From: Xanthomarina sp035306705
GTDB lineage: Bacteria > Bacteroidota > Bacteroidia > Flavobacteriales > Flavobacteriaceae
DNA length: 20,969 bases
NCBI RefSeq assembly: GCF_035306705.1
Contig: NZ_DATGNO010000012.1
Location: 1 to 20,969, forward strand
Direction: 5' to 3'
The stretch's first letter is position 1. Every line of letters begins with the position of its first letter. The notes under the pieces were generated by a model. It was not told the origin of the DNA. It was given only the letters and a program-made list of their open reading frames with translations, and ran no database searches. The translations under genes and the position numbers were made by a program. Below, piece by piece: positions 7,549 to 15,217 of this stretch.

Positions 7549-8229
7549 ATGAATAATGTTAAGCGTAGAAACCTAAGTAAAACGATGGTTATTATCGGTC
7601 TTTTGTTTTTAATTTCTATGGATGCCAAGGCGCAAATTAATATAAATACAAATCCATATTGGCAAGGTGAGATTAGACTTTTTGATGGTACCATAAAACA
7701 GGGATATGTGATGGTTCCAAACAATTCCAAAGAAAACGAAATAGCGTTTAGGCCTTCTCCAAAAGGGGAAAAAGAAACCATAAAACGTAAACACATAGAG
7801 TCGGTAGGCGTGGTGTCCGAAAAAGGGAAGAGGTATTTATACGAAAACACTCCTATTGTATTTAGTTTTAAATCAAAAAAGGCGGCCGGTAATTCCTTGC
7901 TTTTAGTAGAAGCAAAAAACGATTATGTTACTTTTTATGTGGAATCTCAAGCTTATAAAGTAGACGCTAAAAGTGGGGAAATAGTGTTGTTATATCGATA
8001 TAATTCTGGACAAGATTTTCCTACAATTACTCATTATATAAAAAAGAAGGATGCTCCTGTAGCAAATATGTTTTATATGACAGGACTTGTTGGTGGAATA
8101 AAAAAAGGAGCGAAATATCATTTAACGGAAGACCCAGAGTTGATGAGGAAAATAAATGAAAAGGAATTGGGTAAAAACGATATTTCAGAGATCATCAATA
8201 ACTACATTCAAACCACCAATAGCTTATAG
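7549..8229 (+). CDS. Exported protein of unknown function
   Basis: I do not recognise this 226-residue protein. It begins with a basic segment (NVKRRNLSK), a hydrophobic stretch (TMVIIGLLFLISM) and an AKAQ cleavage-like site near residue 28, so it is probably exported. There is no lipobox cysteine and no second membrane helix. The mature part alternates short beta-like segments (GEIRLFDGTIKQGYVMV, YVTFYVESQAYKVDA) and ends in a charged helical tail. Residues 36-60 read like a small beta unit of the type often found in uncharacterised Bacteroidota secreted proteins, but I can assign no fold. It is transcribed alone, convergent with the outer-membrane pair, whose last stop lies 14 bases away. 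A palindrome at 7495-7509 lies upstream. Confidence 0.75.
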   Translation: MNNVKRRNLSKTMVIIGLLFLISMDAKAQININTNPYWQGEIRLFDGTIKQGYVMVPNNSKENEIAFRPSPKGEKETIKRKHIESVGVVSEKGKRYLYENTPIVFSFKSKKAAGNSLLLVEAKNDYVTFYVESQAYKVDAKSGEIVLLYRYNSGQDFPTITHYIKKKDAPVANMFYMTGLVGGIKKGAKYHLTEDPELMRKINEKELGKNDISEIINNYIQTTNSL

Positions 8230-8243
8230 CGTTTTTGTAGGCA

Positions 8244-9356
8244 TTAAAAAGCCTCATTAATTCCAAAATAAATACCGCTACTACCATCTACGCCAATCCC
8301 AGCATCCAAACGCACCCATGTATCTTGGGTTTTTAAAAGTTTAAATCGGAGCCCGCCTCCGGCACTTGGTTTTAAATCTCGAATGCTTACAAGTTCTTTT
8401 TGATCGTTCGCTACTTTTCCAAAGAGTCCGTAACCAGCTAAGGCCCAACGAGGTTTAAAGCGGTATCTGTATTCGGCTTGAAATAAGTATAGACTTTTAT
8501 CTATATATCGACCTTGGTAGTATCCTCTAGCTCTATTTCCTCCACCATACCAAGCAAGCCCTTGAAAAGGTGGGTTGCCATAGTTTCCTTCGTAATATAG
8601 TTGTAGGGCTACAATGCTTTTTTTGCCTAATTTTTGGTAGGTGCGCAAATCGGCAATAAACTTATTGTAATTCTCTGTTGCTCCAAAAAGCTCACTAGAA
8701 AACTGGGCATTCATTTTTAAGAGATGCCCAGAAATAGGCGAACCCACATTGTCTCTGGAATCTAAGTTAAAAATCACCCCAAAACCACTTATTACTGCGC
8801 CATCGCTACCTGGAATGTCGCCAGTGCTTAAAAGGCCACCTTCCGTCACTTTTGTAACATCGTGGTTTTCATAAATATATTCAAAGCCAAAATTTAAGGC
8901 TGGAGGTAACCTTTTTAAGAAACTTACTTTTAAAATTTGCGAGGTCATATCATACGATTCCTCATTGCTATTTGGGGTAGTATTCCCAATTCCCCAGAAA
9001 TTATTCGGAAATATTTTCCATTTAAAATTCATGTCCAGAAAATAATCGCCATTCCCAAAATATATTTGAGGAATCACATCTATAATAAACTGCTTGTTCG
9101 ATGTCATGATAAAATCCACGAAAATATTCGACACCCGATCGTTATAAATGTTTTTCTGTTTTAATAAAAATATCTGTCCTCCAGCACCAAAACCAAAACT
9201 TGTTTCTGGAGTATAGAATATAATTGGTATGGCAACAAATTGAAATTTCTTGTTCTTATTAAGAGTGTCAGACTTTATCACATCGTCCTTAGCCTGACCA
9301 TGACCAAGCGTGCTTATAAAAAGACTTATTAATAGGAATAAAAACAGTTTTTTCAT
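8244..9356 (-). CDS. BamA/TamA-family (Omp85-like) outer-membrane barrel without POTRA domains
   Basis: The protein has 370 residues with a signal peptide of about 20 (MKKLFLFLLISLFISTLGHG). The rest is a predicted barrel of alternating strands. Residues 271-284 read GGGNRARGYYQGRY, matching the conserved loop-6 R-G-Y/F motif of Omp85-superfamily barrels, and the last residue is phenylalanine, as is usual for barrels inserted by Bam. No POTRA region precedes the barrel; only about 20 residues separate the signal from the first strand. Family members of this size are common in Bacteroidota and mostly unassigned. It is not the essential BamA, which is far longer. Its start codon overlaps the stop of the upstream gene by one base (TAATG), so translation of the two is probably coupled. 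Substrate or function unknown. Confidence 0.82.
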   Translation of the reverse strand: MKKLFLFLLISLFISTLGHGQAKDDVIKSDTLNKNKKFQFVAIPIIFYTPETSFGFGAGGQIFLLKQKNIYNDRVSNIFVDFIMTSNKQFIIDVIPQIYFGNGDYFLDMNFKWKIFPNNFWGIGNTTPNSNEESYDMTSQILKVSFLKRLPPALNFGFEYIYENHDVTKVTEGGLLSTGDIPGSDGAVISGFGVIFNLDSRDNVGSPISGHLLKMNAQFSSELFGATENYNKFIADLRTYQKLGKKSIVALQLYYEGNYGNPPFQGLAWYGGGNRARGYYQGRYIDKSLYLFQAEYRYRFKPRWALAGYGLFGKVANDQKELVSIRDLKPSAGGGLRFKLLKTQDTWVRLDAGIGVDGSSGIYFGINEAF

Positions 9357-10042
9357 TATAGAGGTTTCGAGTCTAGTAATATTTTAAATCCAAACGAAAA
9401 AGAGAGATTGCTAAGGGCATAGCTAACATTTTTAACTTTTGGATCGATAGTGGTTTCTTCGTCCAAATTTAACCAATACACATTATAATTCAGGCCTAAA
9501 TCAAAAGAAACCCGGTCTTGAATAACATACGAAAACCCGAAGGTAGATAGAAAACCAAAGCCTCCTCCCTTGTTTAAATTTTCAACATACACATCCTGAA
9601 CAATCCCTCCAATGGTTTCTCTGTAAAGCACATATCCCGGAGATAAACTAAAAAACACAGAACCAATACTGCTTGGCGATAAAAAATAAGTGCTTTTAGG
9701 TCCTACAAAAAATATTTCGGACGTGTTTTCAAAAGTGTCATTTTCAATATTACTTCGTTCCATATTGGCAGACAAGCCAATATTTAATCGGTCAATTATA
9801 AATTTCCCGGTACCAATTTCTATTCGGTACCAATTGCTAATGGATTTATTCTCGGTTTTAGTGTTTTCAAAAGTTCCAGAACCTATAGATCCTGTAAGAC
9901 CTGTAAGCCATCTCCCTTTTCTAAAAGGTGTAATTTCAGTGTTTTTCGTAGAATCTATTTCCTTGTTTTGAGCGAAAAAAAAGCTAGGCATAACACAAAA
10001 ATAGCTTAGGAATAAAATGGTATAATAGGTTTTGTTTCTCAC
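9356..10042 (-). CDS. Probable outer-membrane beta-barrel protein, function unknown
   Basis: This 228-residue protein starts with GTG; an in-frame TAA stands immediately before it, and the signal peptide (MRNKTYYTILFLSYFCVM..., ending near FFAQ, residue 25) begins there, so no other start fits. The mature part has repeated amphipathic strand patterns (NWYRIEIGTGKFIIDRLNIGLSANM, SSIGSVFFSLSPGYVLYR, VSFDLGLNYNVYWLNL), as in small eight- to ten-strand barrels, and ends LSFSFGFKILLDSKPL. I recognise no specific family. It is the first gene of a coupled pair with the Omp85-like barrel gene downstream, which suggests a shared envelope role. A promoter-like element resembling the one before the M23 gene lies about 50 bases upstream. 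Confidence 0.75.
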   Translation of the reverse strand: MRNKTYYTILFLSYFCVMPSFFFAQNKEIDSTKNTEITPFRKGRWLTGLTGSIGSGTFENTKTENKSISNWYRIEIGTGKFIIDRLNIGLSANMERSNIENDTFENTSEIFFVGPKSTYFLSPSSIGSVFFSLSPGYVLYRETIGGIVQDVYVENLNKGGGFGFLSTFGFSYVIQDRVSFDLGLNYNVYWLNLDEETTIDPKVKNVSYALSNLSFSFGFKILLDSKPL

Positions 10043-10093
10043 TTAAATAGACGTGTTAACGCAGGTTCTAATAATGGTACTAAAGTATTAAAA

Positions 10094-10101
10094 AAAACCT
10101 A
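10094..10101 (-). promoter_or_regulatory. Candidate -7 element for the outer-membrane pair
   Basis: On the minus strand this reads TAGGTTTT, one mismatch from TAnnTTTG. It lies inside a 16-base sequence (10095-10110) that recurs exactly upstream of the M23 gene. A start site near 10087 would give a leader of about 45 bases. Confidence 0.4.
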
Positions 10102-10202
10102 CAAAATATTCTCTAGATGGAAAAGATGATAAACTAAAATGGAGATCTTGGTTTTATTTTCATTAGTTATTTGGTTTATACCGAGTTTAAAATTTTTAAA
10201 AC

Positions 10203-10210
10203 TATCTTTG
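10203..10210 (+). promoter_or_regulatory. Candidate era promoter (-7 element)
   Basis: TATCTTTG matches the Bacteroidota -7 consensus TAnnTTTG exactly and lies 18 bases before the era ATG. A correctly spaced -33 TTG was not found; the nearest TTTG (10170-10173) is about 29 bases upstream. Confidence 0.55.
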
Positions 10211-10228
10211 TGCTTATAAAATAATAGG

Positions 10229-11107
10229 ATGCACAAAGCAGGTTTTGTAAATATTATAGGAAATCCAAACGTTGGAAAATCGACATTAATGAACGCCTTT
10301 GTGGGTGAAAAACTTTCGATAATTACATCGAAAGCACAAACCACAAGACATCGTATTTTAGGGATTGTTAATGGCGAGGATTTTCAAATGATTTTGTCGG
10401 ATACGCCAGGAATTATAAAACCAGCTTACCAATTGCAGGAATCCATGATGGGCTTTGTAAAGTCTGCCTTCGACGATGCCGATGTGTTAATTTACATGGT
10501 TGAAATAGGTGAAAAAGAATTAAAAGACGAAACCTTTTTTAATAAGATTACAAGTTCAAAGATTCCAGTTTTATTACTGCTTAATAAAATTGATAAATCC
10601 AATCAGGAACAATTGGAGGAACAAGTGCAAAGTTGGGCCGTAAAAGTTCCCAATGCGGAGATTTTTGCTATTTCTGCTTTAGAAGGTTTTCAAGTAAAAG
10701 AGGTGTTCGATAGAATTATCGAATTGCTTCCAGAATCTCCAGCTTTTTATCCAAAAGATCAGTTAACCGATAAGCCAGAACGTTTTTTTGTAAACGAAAC
10801 CATTCGCGAGAAAATTTTAATGCACTATAAAAAGGAAATCCCTTATGCGGTTGAAATCGATACCGAAGAGTTTTTTGAAGAAGACGACATTATTAGAATG
10901 CGTTCTGTAATTATGGTGGAACGCGATACACAAAAGGGAATTATTATCGGACATAAAGGGTCAGCCTTAAAACGTGTAGGAATGGAGGCTAGAAAGGATT
11001 TGGAGAAATTCTTTGGCAAACAAGTCCATTTGGAGCTTTATGTAAAAGTGAATAAAAACTGGCGTAACGATCAAAAGCAGTTACGACGTTTCGGTTACAA
11101 CCAATAG
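10229..11107 (+). CDS. era: GTPase Era
   Basis: Era is a GTPase that binds the 3' end of 16S rRNA and acts in assembly of the small ribosomal subunit. All motifs are visible in this 292-residue protein: G1 GNPNVGKS (11-18), the threonines of the switch I segment AQTTRHR (36-42), G3 DTPG (58-61), G4 NKID (119-122) and G5 SAL (149-151). The C-terminal KH domain has IIIGHKGSALKRVG starting at 238 and ends WRNDQKQLRRFGYNQ. Length is typical. The ATG at 10229 starts just ahead of the G domain and follows a good -7 element. It is probably transcribed alone, because the next gene is on the other strand with its stop 57 bases away. The second assembly GTPase, der, lies within 800 bases. Confidence 0.97.
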   Translation: MHKAGFVNIIGNPNVGKSTLMNAFVGEKLSIITSKAQTTRHRILGIVNGEDFQMILSDTPGIIKPAYQLQESMMGFVKSAFDDADVLIYMVEIGEKELKDETFFNKITSSKIPVLLLLNKIDKSNQEQLEEQVQSWAVKVPNAEIFAISALEGFQVKEVFDRIIELLPESPAFYPKDQLTDKPERFFVNETIREKILMHYKKEIPYAVEIDTEEFFEEDDIIRMRSVIMVERDTQKGIIIGHKGSALKRVGMEARKDLEKFFGKQVHLELYVKVNKNWRNDQKQLRRFGYNQ

Positions 11108-11163
11108 ATTATTTTATAGGAATTTGGAGGAGTAAATTTTGAACTTTAAATTCTAAACCAGTA

Positions 11164-11667
11164 CTATCCTCTCAACGTATCCCTCATAAAACCGTGAAGC
11201 AGGCGCATTTCGTCCATCCCAACTTTTTTCCCCAATTGGCCAATAACATATAAAGCCACCCAAACAATCACCATAAAAAACATCATGCCAACTTGTAAGG
11301 CGTACGTTGTTTTTAATGCCCAATTAGTATAGGCCCAAACACCAAATGCTATAAACAATCCGGCAACAAAAAAATGAAAAAACATAAACATGGTCCAAAC
11401 GGTTGGGTTTGGTCCAAATAAGCCACGAACCGTGCTGGAATTTGTTTCTAGTTCATCAATCTCCAAATGCAGTTGTGGCGACCAGAAATGCTGTTTGTGC
11501 TTGGGCAATCTAAGAAAGACATGATTGTCACTCCGAGATACTATAAAGTCTTCTTGTTCGTGCTTGGCTTTGTCGAACAAGTTTAATAGTTCTTCGTTAT
11601 TTTGGTTTCTTTCAAATTTAAAACGTGGTCTTAAAACCACTTCATTGATTTTTGAGGAGTTGGGCAT
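11164..11667 (-). CDS. Two-helix membrane protein of unknown function
   Basis: This 167-residue protein has a soluble N-terminal part (1-88, rich in charged residues, with VFLRLPKHKQHFWSPQLHLE around 50-69), two hydrophobic helices (about 90-112 and 122-144) and a short charged tail. Both ends would lie on the same side of the inner membrane. There is no signal peptide. I recognise no catalytic motif or named family. It lies between era and der on the opposite strand, convergent with era and divergent from der. Whether it has any link to ribosome assembly cannot be judged from sequence. Confidence 0.75.
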   Translation of the reverse strand: MPNSSKINEVVLRPRFKFERNQNNEELLNLFDKAKHEQEDFIVSRSDNHVFLRLPKHKQHFWSPQLHLEIDELETNSSTVRGLFGPNPTVWTMFMFFHFFVAGLFIAFGVWAYTNWALKTTYALQVGMMFFMVIVWVALYVIGQLGKKVGMDEMRLLHGFMRDTLRG

Positions 11668-11846
11668 AAGGTTTTTTAAATCGGTTCAATTTTTAAATCA
11701 ATCAAGGCTTTTAGAGGTTTTTTACTTTCGGAAAGTATCAACAAACAGGCACTTAAATCCTTAGGTAATAATAGGGGTTTTTAGTGACAGGTTCATTTTT
11801 ATTTTTTTGAAGCAAACAAAATACAATTAAATACTTAGCATATCAT

Positions 11847-11854
11847 TATATTTG
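11847..11854 (+). promoter_or_regulatory. Candidate der promoter (-7 element)
   Basis: TATATTTG matches TAnnTTTG exactly, 18 bases before the ATG at 11873, the same spacing as at era. It also rules out the upstream TTG at 11852 as a start, since that codon falls inside the promoter. No -33 TTG at proper spacing was seen. Confidence 0.6.
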
Positions 11855-11872
11855 CACCAAAATTTATTTAAA

Positions 11873-13177
11873 ATGAGTAACATAGTTGCTATAGTAGGAA
11901 GACCAAATGTTGGAAAGTCCACTTTTTTTAATCGTTTAATTAAAAGAAGAGAGGCTATTGTAGATGCGGCAAGTGGTGTAACTAGAGATAGACATTACGG
12001 AAAGAGTGATTGGAATGGGAAAGAGTTTTCCCTAATCGATACAGGGGGATATGTAAAAGGAAGCGACGATGTTTTTGAAGCTGAAATAGACAAACAAGTA
12101 GAGTTAGCTATAGACGAAGCAGATGCCATTATTTTTATGGTAGATGTCGAATCTGGCGTTACAGGAATGGACGAAGATGTGGCAACCTTACTTAGAAAAG
12201 TTAAAAAACCTGTTTTTTTAGTAGTCAATAAAGTGGATAATGCGAAAAGAGCACAAGATGCTGTGGAGTTTTATTCTTTAGGTCTAGGTGAATATTTTAC
12301 CATTGCCAGTATTAGTGGTAGTGGAACAGGAGATTTACTGGATGCCCTTGTTGAAGCATTACCTTTAAAAGAAGAAGTGGAAGAAACTGAACTACCTCGT
12401 TTTGCGGTAGTAGGAAGACCTAATGCTGGAAAATCTTCTTTTATAAATGCATTAATTGGAGAAGATAGATATATCGTTACAGATATTGCTGGAACTACCA
12501 GAGATTCTATAGATACCAAATACAACCGGTTTGGTTTTGAATTTAATTTGGTGGATACCGCTGGAATTAGAAGAAAAGCTAAAGTTAAAGACGATTTAGA
12601 GTTTTATTCTGTAATGCGTAGTGTACGTGCCATCGAACATTGCGACGTGTGTCTAGTGGTTATGGATGCAACTCGTGGTTTCGACGGACAAGTGCAAAAC
12701 ATTTTCTGGTTGGCAGAACGCAACAGAAAAGGAATTGTTATTTTGGTTAATAAATGGGATTTAGTTGAAAAAGATCATAAATCTACCAACGAATTCGAAA
12801 AAATTATTAGAAAAGAAATCGAGCCTTTTACCGATGTGCCCATTGTATTTATATCTGTATTAAACAAGCAACGTATTTTTAAGGCTATAGAAACGGCTGT
12901 TGAAGTGTATAACAACCGAACCAAAAAGATAAAAACAAGCAAGCTTAATGAGGTTTTGCTTCCTATTATAGAAAATTATCCGCCACCAGCTTACAAAGGA
13001 AAATTTGTAAAAATCAAATACATCATGCAGTTGCCAACGCCGCAACCACAATTTGCTTTTTTCTGTAACTTACCTCAATACGTAAGAGATCCTTATAAGC
13101 GTTTTCTAGAAAATAAACTTCGCGAACATTTCGATTTTAAAGGTGTTCCTGTAAGTGTTTATATGCGTAAAAAATAA
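11873..13177 (+). CDS. der: Ribosome-assembly GTPase Der (EngA)
   Basis: Der has two tandem GTPase domains and acts in maturation of the 50S subunit. Numbered from the ATG at 11873 (434 residues), domain 1 shows GRPNVGKS (9-16), DTGG (56-59) and NKVD (119-122); domain 2 shows GRPNAGKS (181-188), DTAG (228-231) and NKWD (293-296). The C-terminal KH-like domain includes NYPPPAYKGKFVKIKY and ends VPVSVYMRKK. Length fits the Bacteroidota form. The ATG follows a perfect -7 element; an in-frame TTG at 11852 lies within that promoter and is rejected. The TraB/GumN gene follows after 33 bases with no terminator in between, so read-through is possible. Confidence 0.97.
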   Translation: MSNIVAIVGRPNVGKSTFFNRLIKRREAIVDAASGVTRDRHYGKSDWNGKEFSLIDTGGYVKGSDDVFEAEIDKQVELAIDEADAIIFMVDVESGVTGMDEDVATLLRKVKKPVFLVVNKVDNAKRAQDAVEFYSLGLGEYFTIASISGSGTGDLLDALVEALPLKEEVEETELPRFAVVGRPNAGKSSFINALIGEDRYIVTDIAGTTRDSIDTKYNRFGFEFNLVDTAGIRRKAKVKDDLEFYSVMRSVRAIEHCDVCLVVMDATRGFDGQVQNIFWLAERNRKGIVILVNKWDLVEKDHKSTNEFEKIIRKEIEPFTDVPIVFISVLNKQRIFKAIETAVEVYNNRTKKIKTSKLNEVLLPIIENYPPPAYKGKFVKIKYIMQLPTPQPQFAFFCNLPQYVRDPYKRFLENKLREHFDFKGVPVSVYMRKK

Positions 13178-13210
13178 ATGCGCCATGCTCTTCTAACAAT
13201 TTGATTTAGA

Positions 13211-14071
13211 ATGAAGAAGTTAGCAGTCGTTTTAATTTGTGTAATTGTAACACAGTTGTCATTTTCCCAAAACACTATTTTGTGGAAAGTAACAGATACT
13301 GTAACCCATAAAACATCTACTATTGTTGGAACGTTCCATCAATTTGGAAACACGTTTGTGGATTCTATTCCACAAATTAAAATGTATCTGTATCAATCTG
13401 ATTTGGCCATATTTGAGTCCATTAATACAACAGAACAAACCCAAAAATTAATTAATAGTAGGGAGAGTTCGAAAACAATTGAAAGGGAGTTTAGTAAAAA
13501 AGACTTCGCTAAACTTCAAGAAATAACTAAGGATTGGGGAGTTGATATCTATAAATTAAAACCCATTGAGTTGAAATGGAAACTGCAACAAGAATTTCAA
13601 AAGATAAAATGTGAAACGAATAATCCATTAGATACGTGGACACATTTTGATAATTATTTAATGCATTTAGCTACTGGAAAAGGTGTCGAAGTTTTAGGCT
13701 TAGAAACAAATACTTCGCAGTTGGAGTTTATTAATCAACATTTCGGTAATCCGAAATGGAAAGATGAGAAGAAAAATATCAGGTCCCTATTAAATATGCT
13801 GCACGGAGATACAAACTATCCCCAAAATTGTCAATTGGCCAAAGACTATAGGAACTTCCGTTTAGATTATGAATTTGATTTGCCCTGTAAAAATGATATT
13901 CTAGTTAAACAACGAAATGAAAACTGGATGCAGGTTTTACCCGATTTACTTAAAAATAAGAACTGTTTTCTGGCTGTTGGTTTTATGCACTTAAAAAACT
14001 CTTGTGGTTTATTGGAGCAATTAAAGAACATGGGTTTTATTGTAGAGCCTATAGTTATTGAAAAAAGGTAG
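13211..14071 (+). CDS. TraB/GumN family protein
   Basis: The protein has 286 residues with a signal peptide (about 1-20, ending SFSQ). Family motifs are in place: GTFH at 40-43 soon after the first strand, AIFESIN, a central GVEVLGLE, and VGFMHL at 256-261 near the C-terminus. In this superfamily, which includes the Tiki proteins, the His and Glu residues of these motifs are thought to bind a metal for proteolysis; activity of bacterial members is mostly untested. Two cysteines near the end (NKNC, NSCG) could form a disulphide after export. It lies 33 bases after der and may be transcribed with it. The family assignment is good; the substrate is unknown. Confidence 0.85.
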   Translation: MKKLAVVLICVIVTQLSFSQNTILWKVTDTVTHKTSTIVGTFHQFGNTFVDSIPQIKMYLYQSDLAIFESINTTEQTQKLINSRESSKTIEREFSKKDFAKLQEITKDWGVDIYKLKPIELKWKLQQEFQKIKCETNNPLDTWTHFDNYLMHLATGKGVEVLGLETNTSQLEFINQHFGNPKWKDEKKNIRSLLNMLHGDTNYPQNCQLAKDYRNFRLDYEFDLPCKNDILVKQRNENWMQVLPDLLKNKNCFLAVGFMHLKNSCGLLEQLKNMGFIVEPIVIEKR

Positions 14072-14410
14072 AAGACCATCTGTTTACAATCTTAATTCCA
14101 AGTTTAAGCCAAATCCCATCCTTTATAAAGCTTCAATAAGTACTTGGCTACTTTATGGTTATGCCGTGCTTATGTCGTGGTTATGTCGTGCTTATGTCGT
14201 GCTTAGGTCGTGTTAGACTTATAAACCATCCCTAGACATTCACAGGTTACAAGGGAGAAAGTCTTTTATTCAACCAGATGGTTTTTATGGGATGGGTTTT
14301 TAGAAACCCAAGTAACCTATCAAACTTCCAAAGTAAGAGAAGCTAATAATTAAGTACAGAAGTCCCGAATCCAAACCAAAAATTAATTTTTAACCACCTA
14401 CAAACTATAG
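14072..14410. other. Convergent intergenic region with repeats, no gene
   Basis: This 339-base gap between two converging genes has no plausible reading frame. It contains an 11-bp tandem array (14154-14219), overlapping inverted repeats at 14215-14318, and a 14-base AT palindrome AAAAATTAATTTTT (14378-14391). None of the hairpins is followed by a long T run, so classical terminators for either flanking gene were not found. Confidence 0.6.
14154..14219. repeat. 11-bp tandem repeat array, about six units
   Basis: The unit is CGTGCTTATGT. Units start at 14154 (divergent, TATGGTTATGC), 14165, 14176 (CGTGGTTATGT), 14187, 14198 (CGTGCTTAGGT) and 14209 (degenerate, CGTGTTAGACT). The two at 14165 and 14187 are identical. 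The array is noncoding. Confidence 0.85.
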
Positions 14411-15217
14411 CTACCAACTTCCGCCAGCGCCACCGCCAGAGAAACCGCCACCGCCAAAACCTCCGCCAAAGCCGCCTCCAGAAGAACCGCCAAAGCCACC
14501 TCCCGAAGAACCACCAAAGCCTCCACGTCCCATATTGCTTAAAATAATGGCATCGAGAATGCTAAAGCCTCCAGATTTATTGCTTCCAGAACCTCCAGAA
14601 CCTCCTTTACGGTTTTTAGAAATAGAAATTAAAATAATAATGAAAAAGATAATCAGGAATATGATAAAGCCACCTGGAGATTCAGAATCCTTGTCAGCCT
14701 TTCTGGTGCCTTGGTATTCTCCCATTAACACCTGGAAAATGGCATCGGTTCCTTTGTCTAAACCACTGTAATAATCGCCTTTTTTAAATTCTGGGATAAT
14801 GATGTTTCTAGTAAGTTCGCCAACAATGCCTGCGGTTAACCTATGTTCTACACCATAACCCGGAGAAATCCAAATATTTCTGTCGTTTCTTGCCAATAAA
14901 ACAAATACGCCATTATCTTCTTTAGCTTGTCCAATGCCCCATTCTTGAGCCCATTTAGCCGATAAAAGTCCAATGTTTTCACCTTTGGCAGTTGGAATAA
15001 TAACCACAACAATTTGAGTGGATGTAGTATCGGAATATTTAATGAGTTTCTGTTCTAAACTGCTTTTTTCTGAAGCAGTAAGCAGCGACATATAATCGTA
15101 AACACTGGTTTGTTCTTTTGGAATTTTAGGTATATCGAATTGTGCCAATAAGTTTTGCGAAAAACACAAACTCACAAACAGAATAATAAGATACTTGATG
15201 TGTAGGGTTTTTATCAT
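14411..15217 (-). CDS. TPM-domain exported protein with Gly-rich tail
   Basis: This 268-residue protein has a signal peptide (1-26, ending LLAQ), a TPM domain (about 32-165; TSTQIVVVIIPTAKGENIG, WGIGQAKEDNGVFVLLA, YGVEHRLTAGIVGELTR), a membrane helix (about 184-200, FIIFLIIFFIIILISI) and a Gly/Ser-rich tail ending GGGGFSGGGAGGSW, the standard layout of the YgcG-like TPM family. The TPM domain would face the periplasm. Family members have been linked to phosphatase activity in plants and to photosystem repair, but the role of bacterial ones is unclear; they commonly neighbour lemA, as here. Its start codon overlaps the stop of the preceding TPM gene by one base. The Gly-rich tail is low complexity, so it is prone to length change. 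Confidence 0.9.
   Translation of the reverse strand: MIKTLHIKYLIILFVSLCFSQNLLAQFDIPKIPKEQTSVYDYMSLLTASEKSSLEQKLIKYSDTTSTQIVVVIIPTAKGENIGLLSAKWAQEWGIGQAKEDNGVFVLLARNDRNIWISPGYGVEHRLTAGIVGELTRNIIIPEFKKGDYYSGLDKGTDAIFQVLMGEYQGTRKADKDSESPGGFIIFLIIFFIIILISISKNRKGGSGGSGSNKSGGFSILDAIILSNMGRGGFGGSSGGGFGGSSGGGFGGGFGGGGFSGGGAGGSW

Noticed and set aside
8239..8254. Hairpin AGGC/GCCT as a bidirectional terminator
   Set aside because: The stem is 4 bp, it overlaps a coding end, and no T-tract follows on either strand.
10099..10344. Minus-strand reading frame of 81 codons across the era start
   Set aside because: It is antisense to the conserved Era G1 motif and promoter, and its product shows no domain.
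11852..11872. TTG start for der
   Set aside because: It falls within the -7 promoter element and adds residues absent from the usual Der start.
14378..14391. AT palindrome AAAAATTAATTTTT as terminator of the Gly-rich TPM gene
   Set aside because: The arms are only A-T pairs and no T run follows the hairpin on the minus strand, so a terminator role is not supported.
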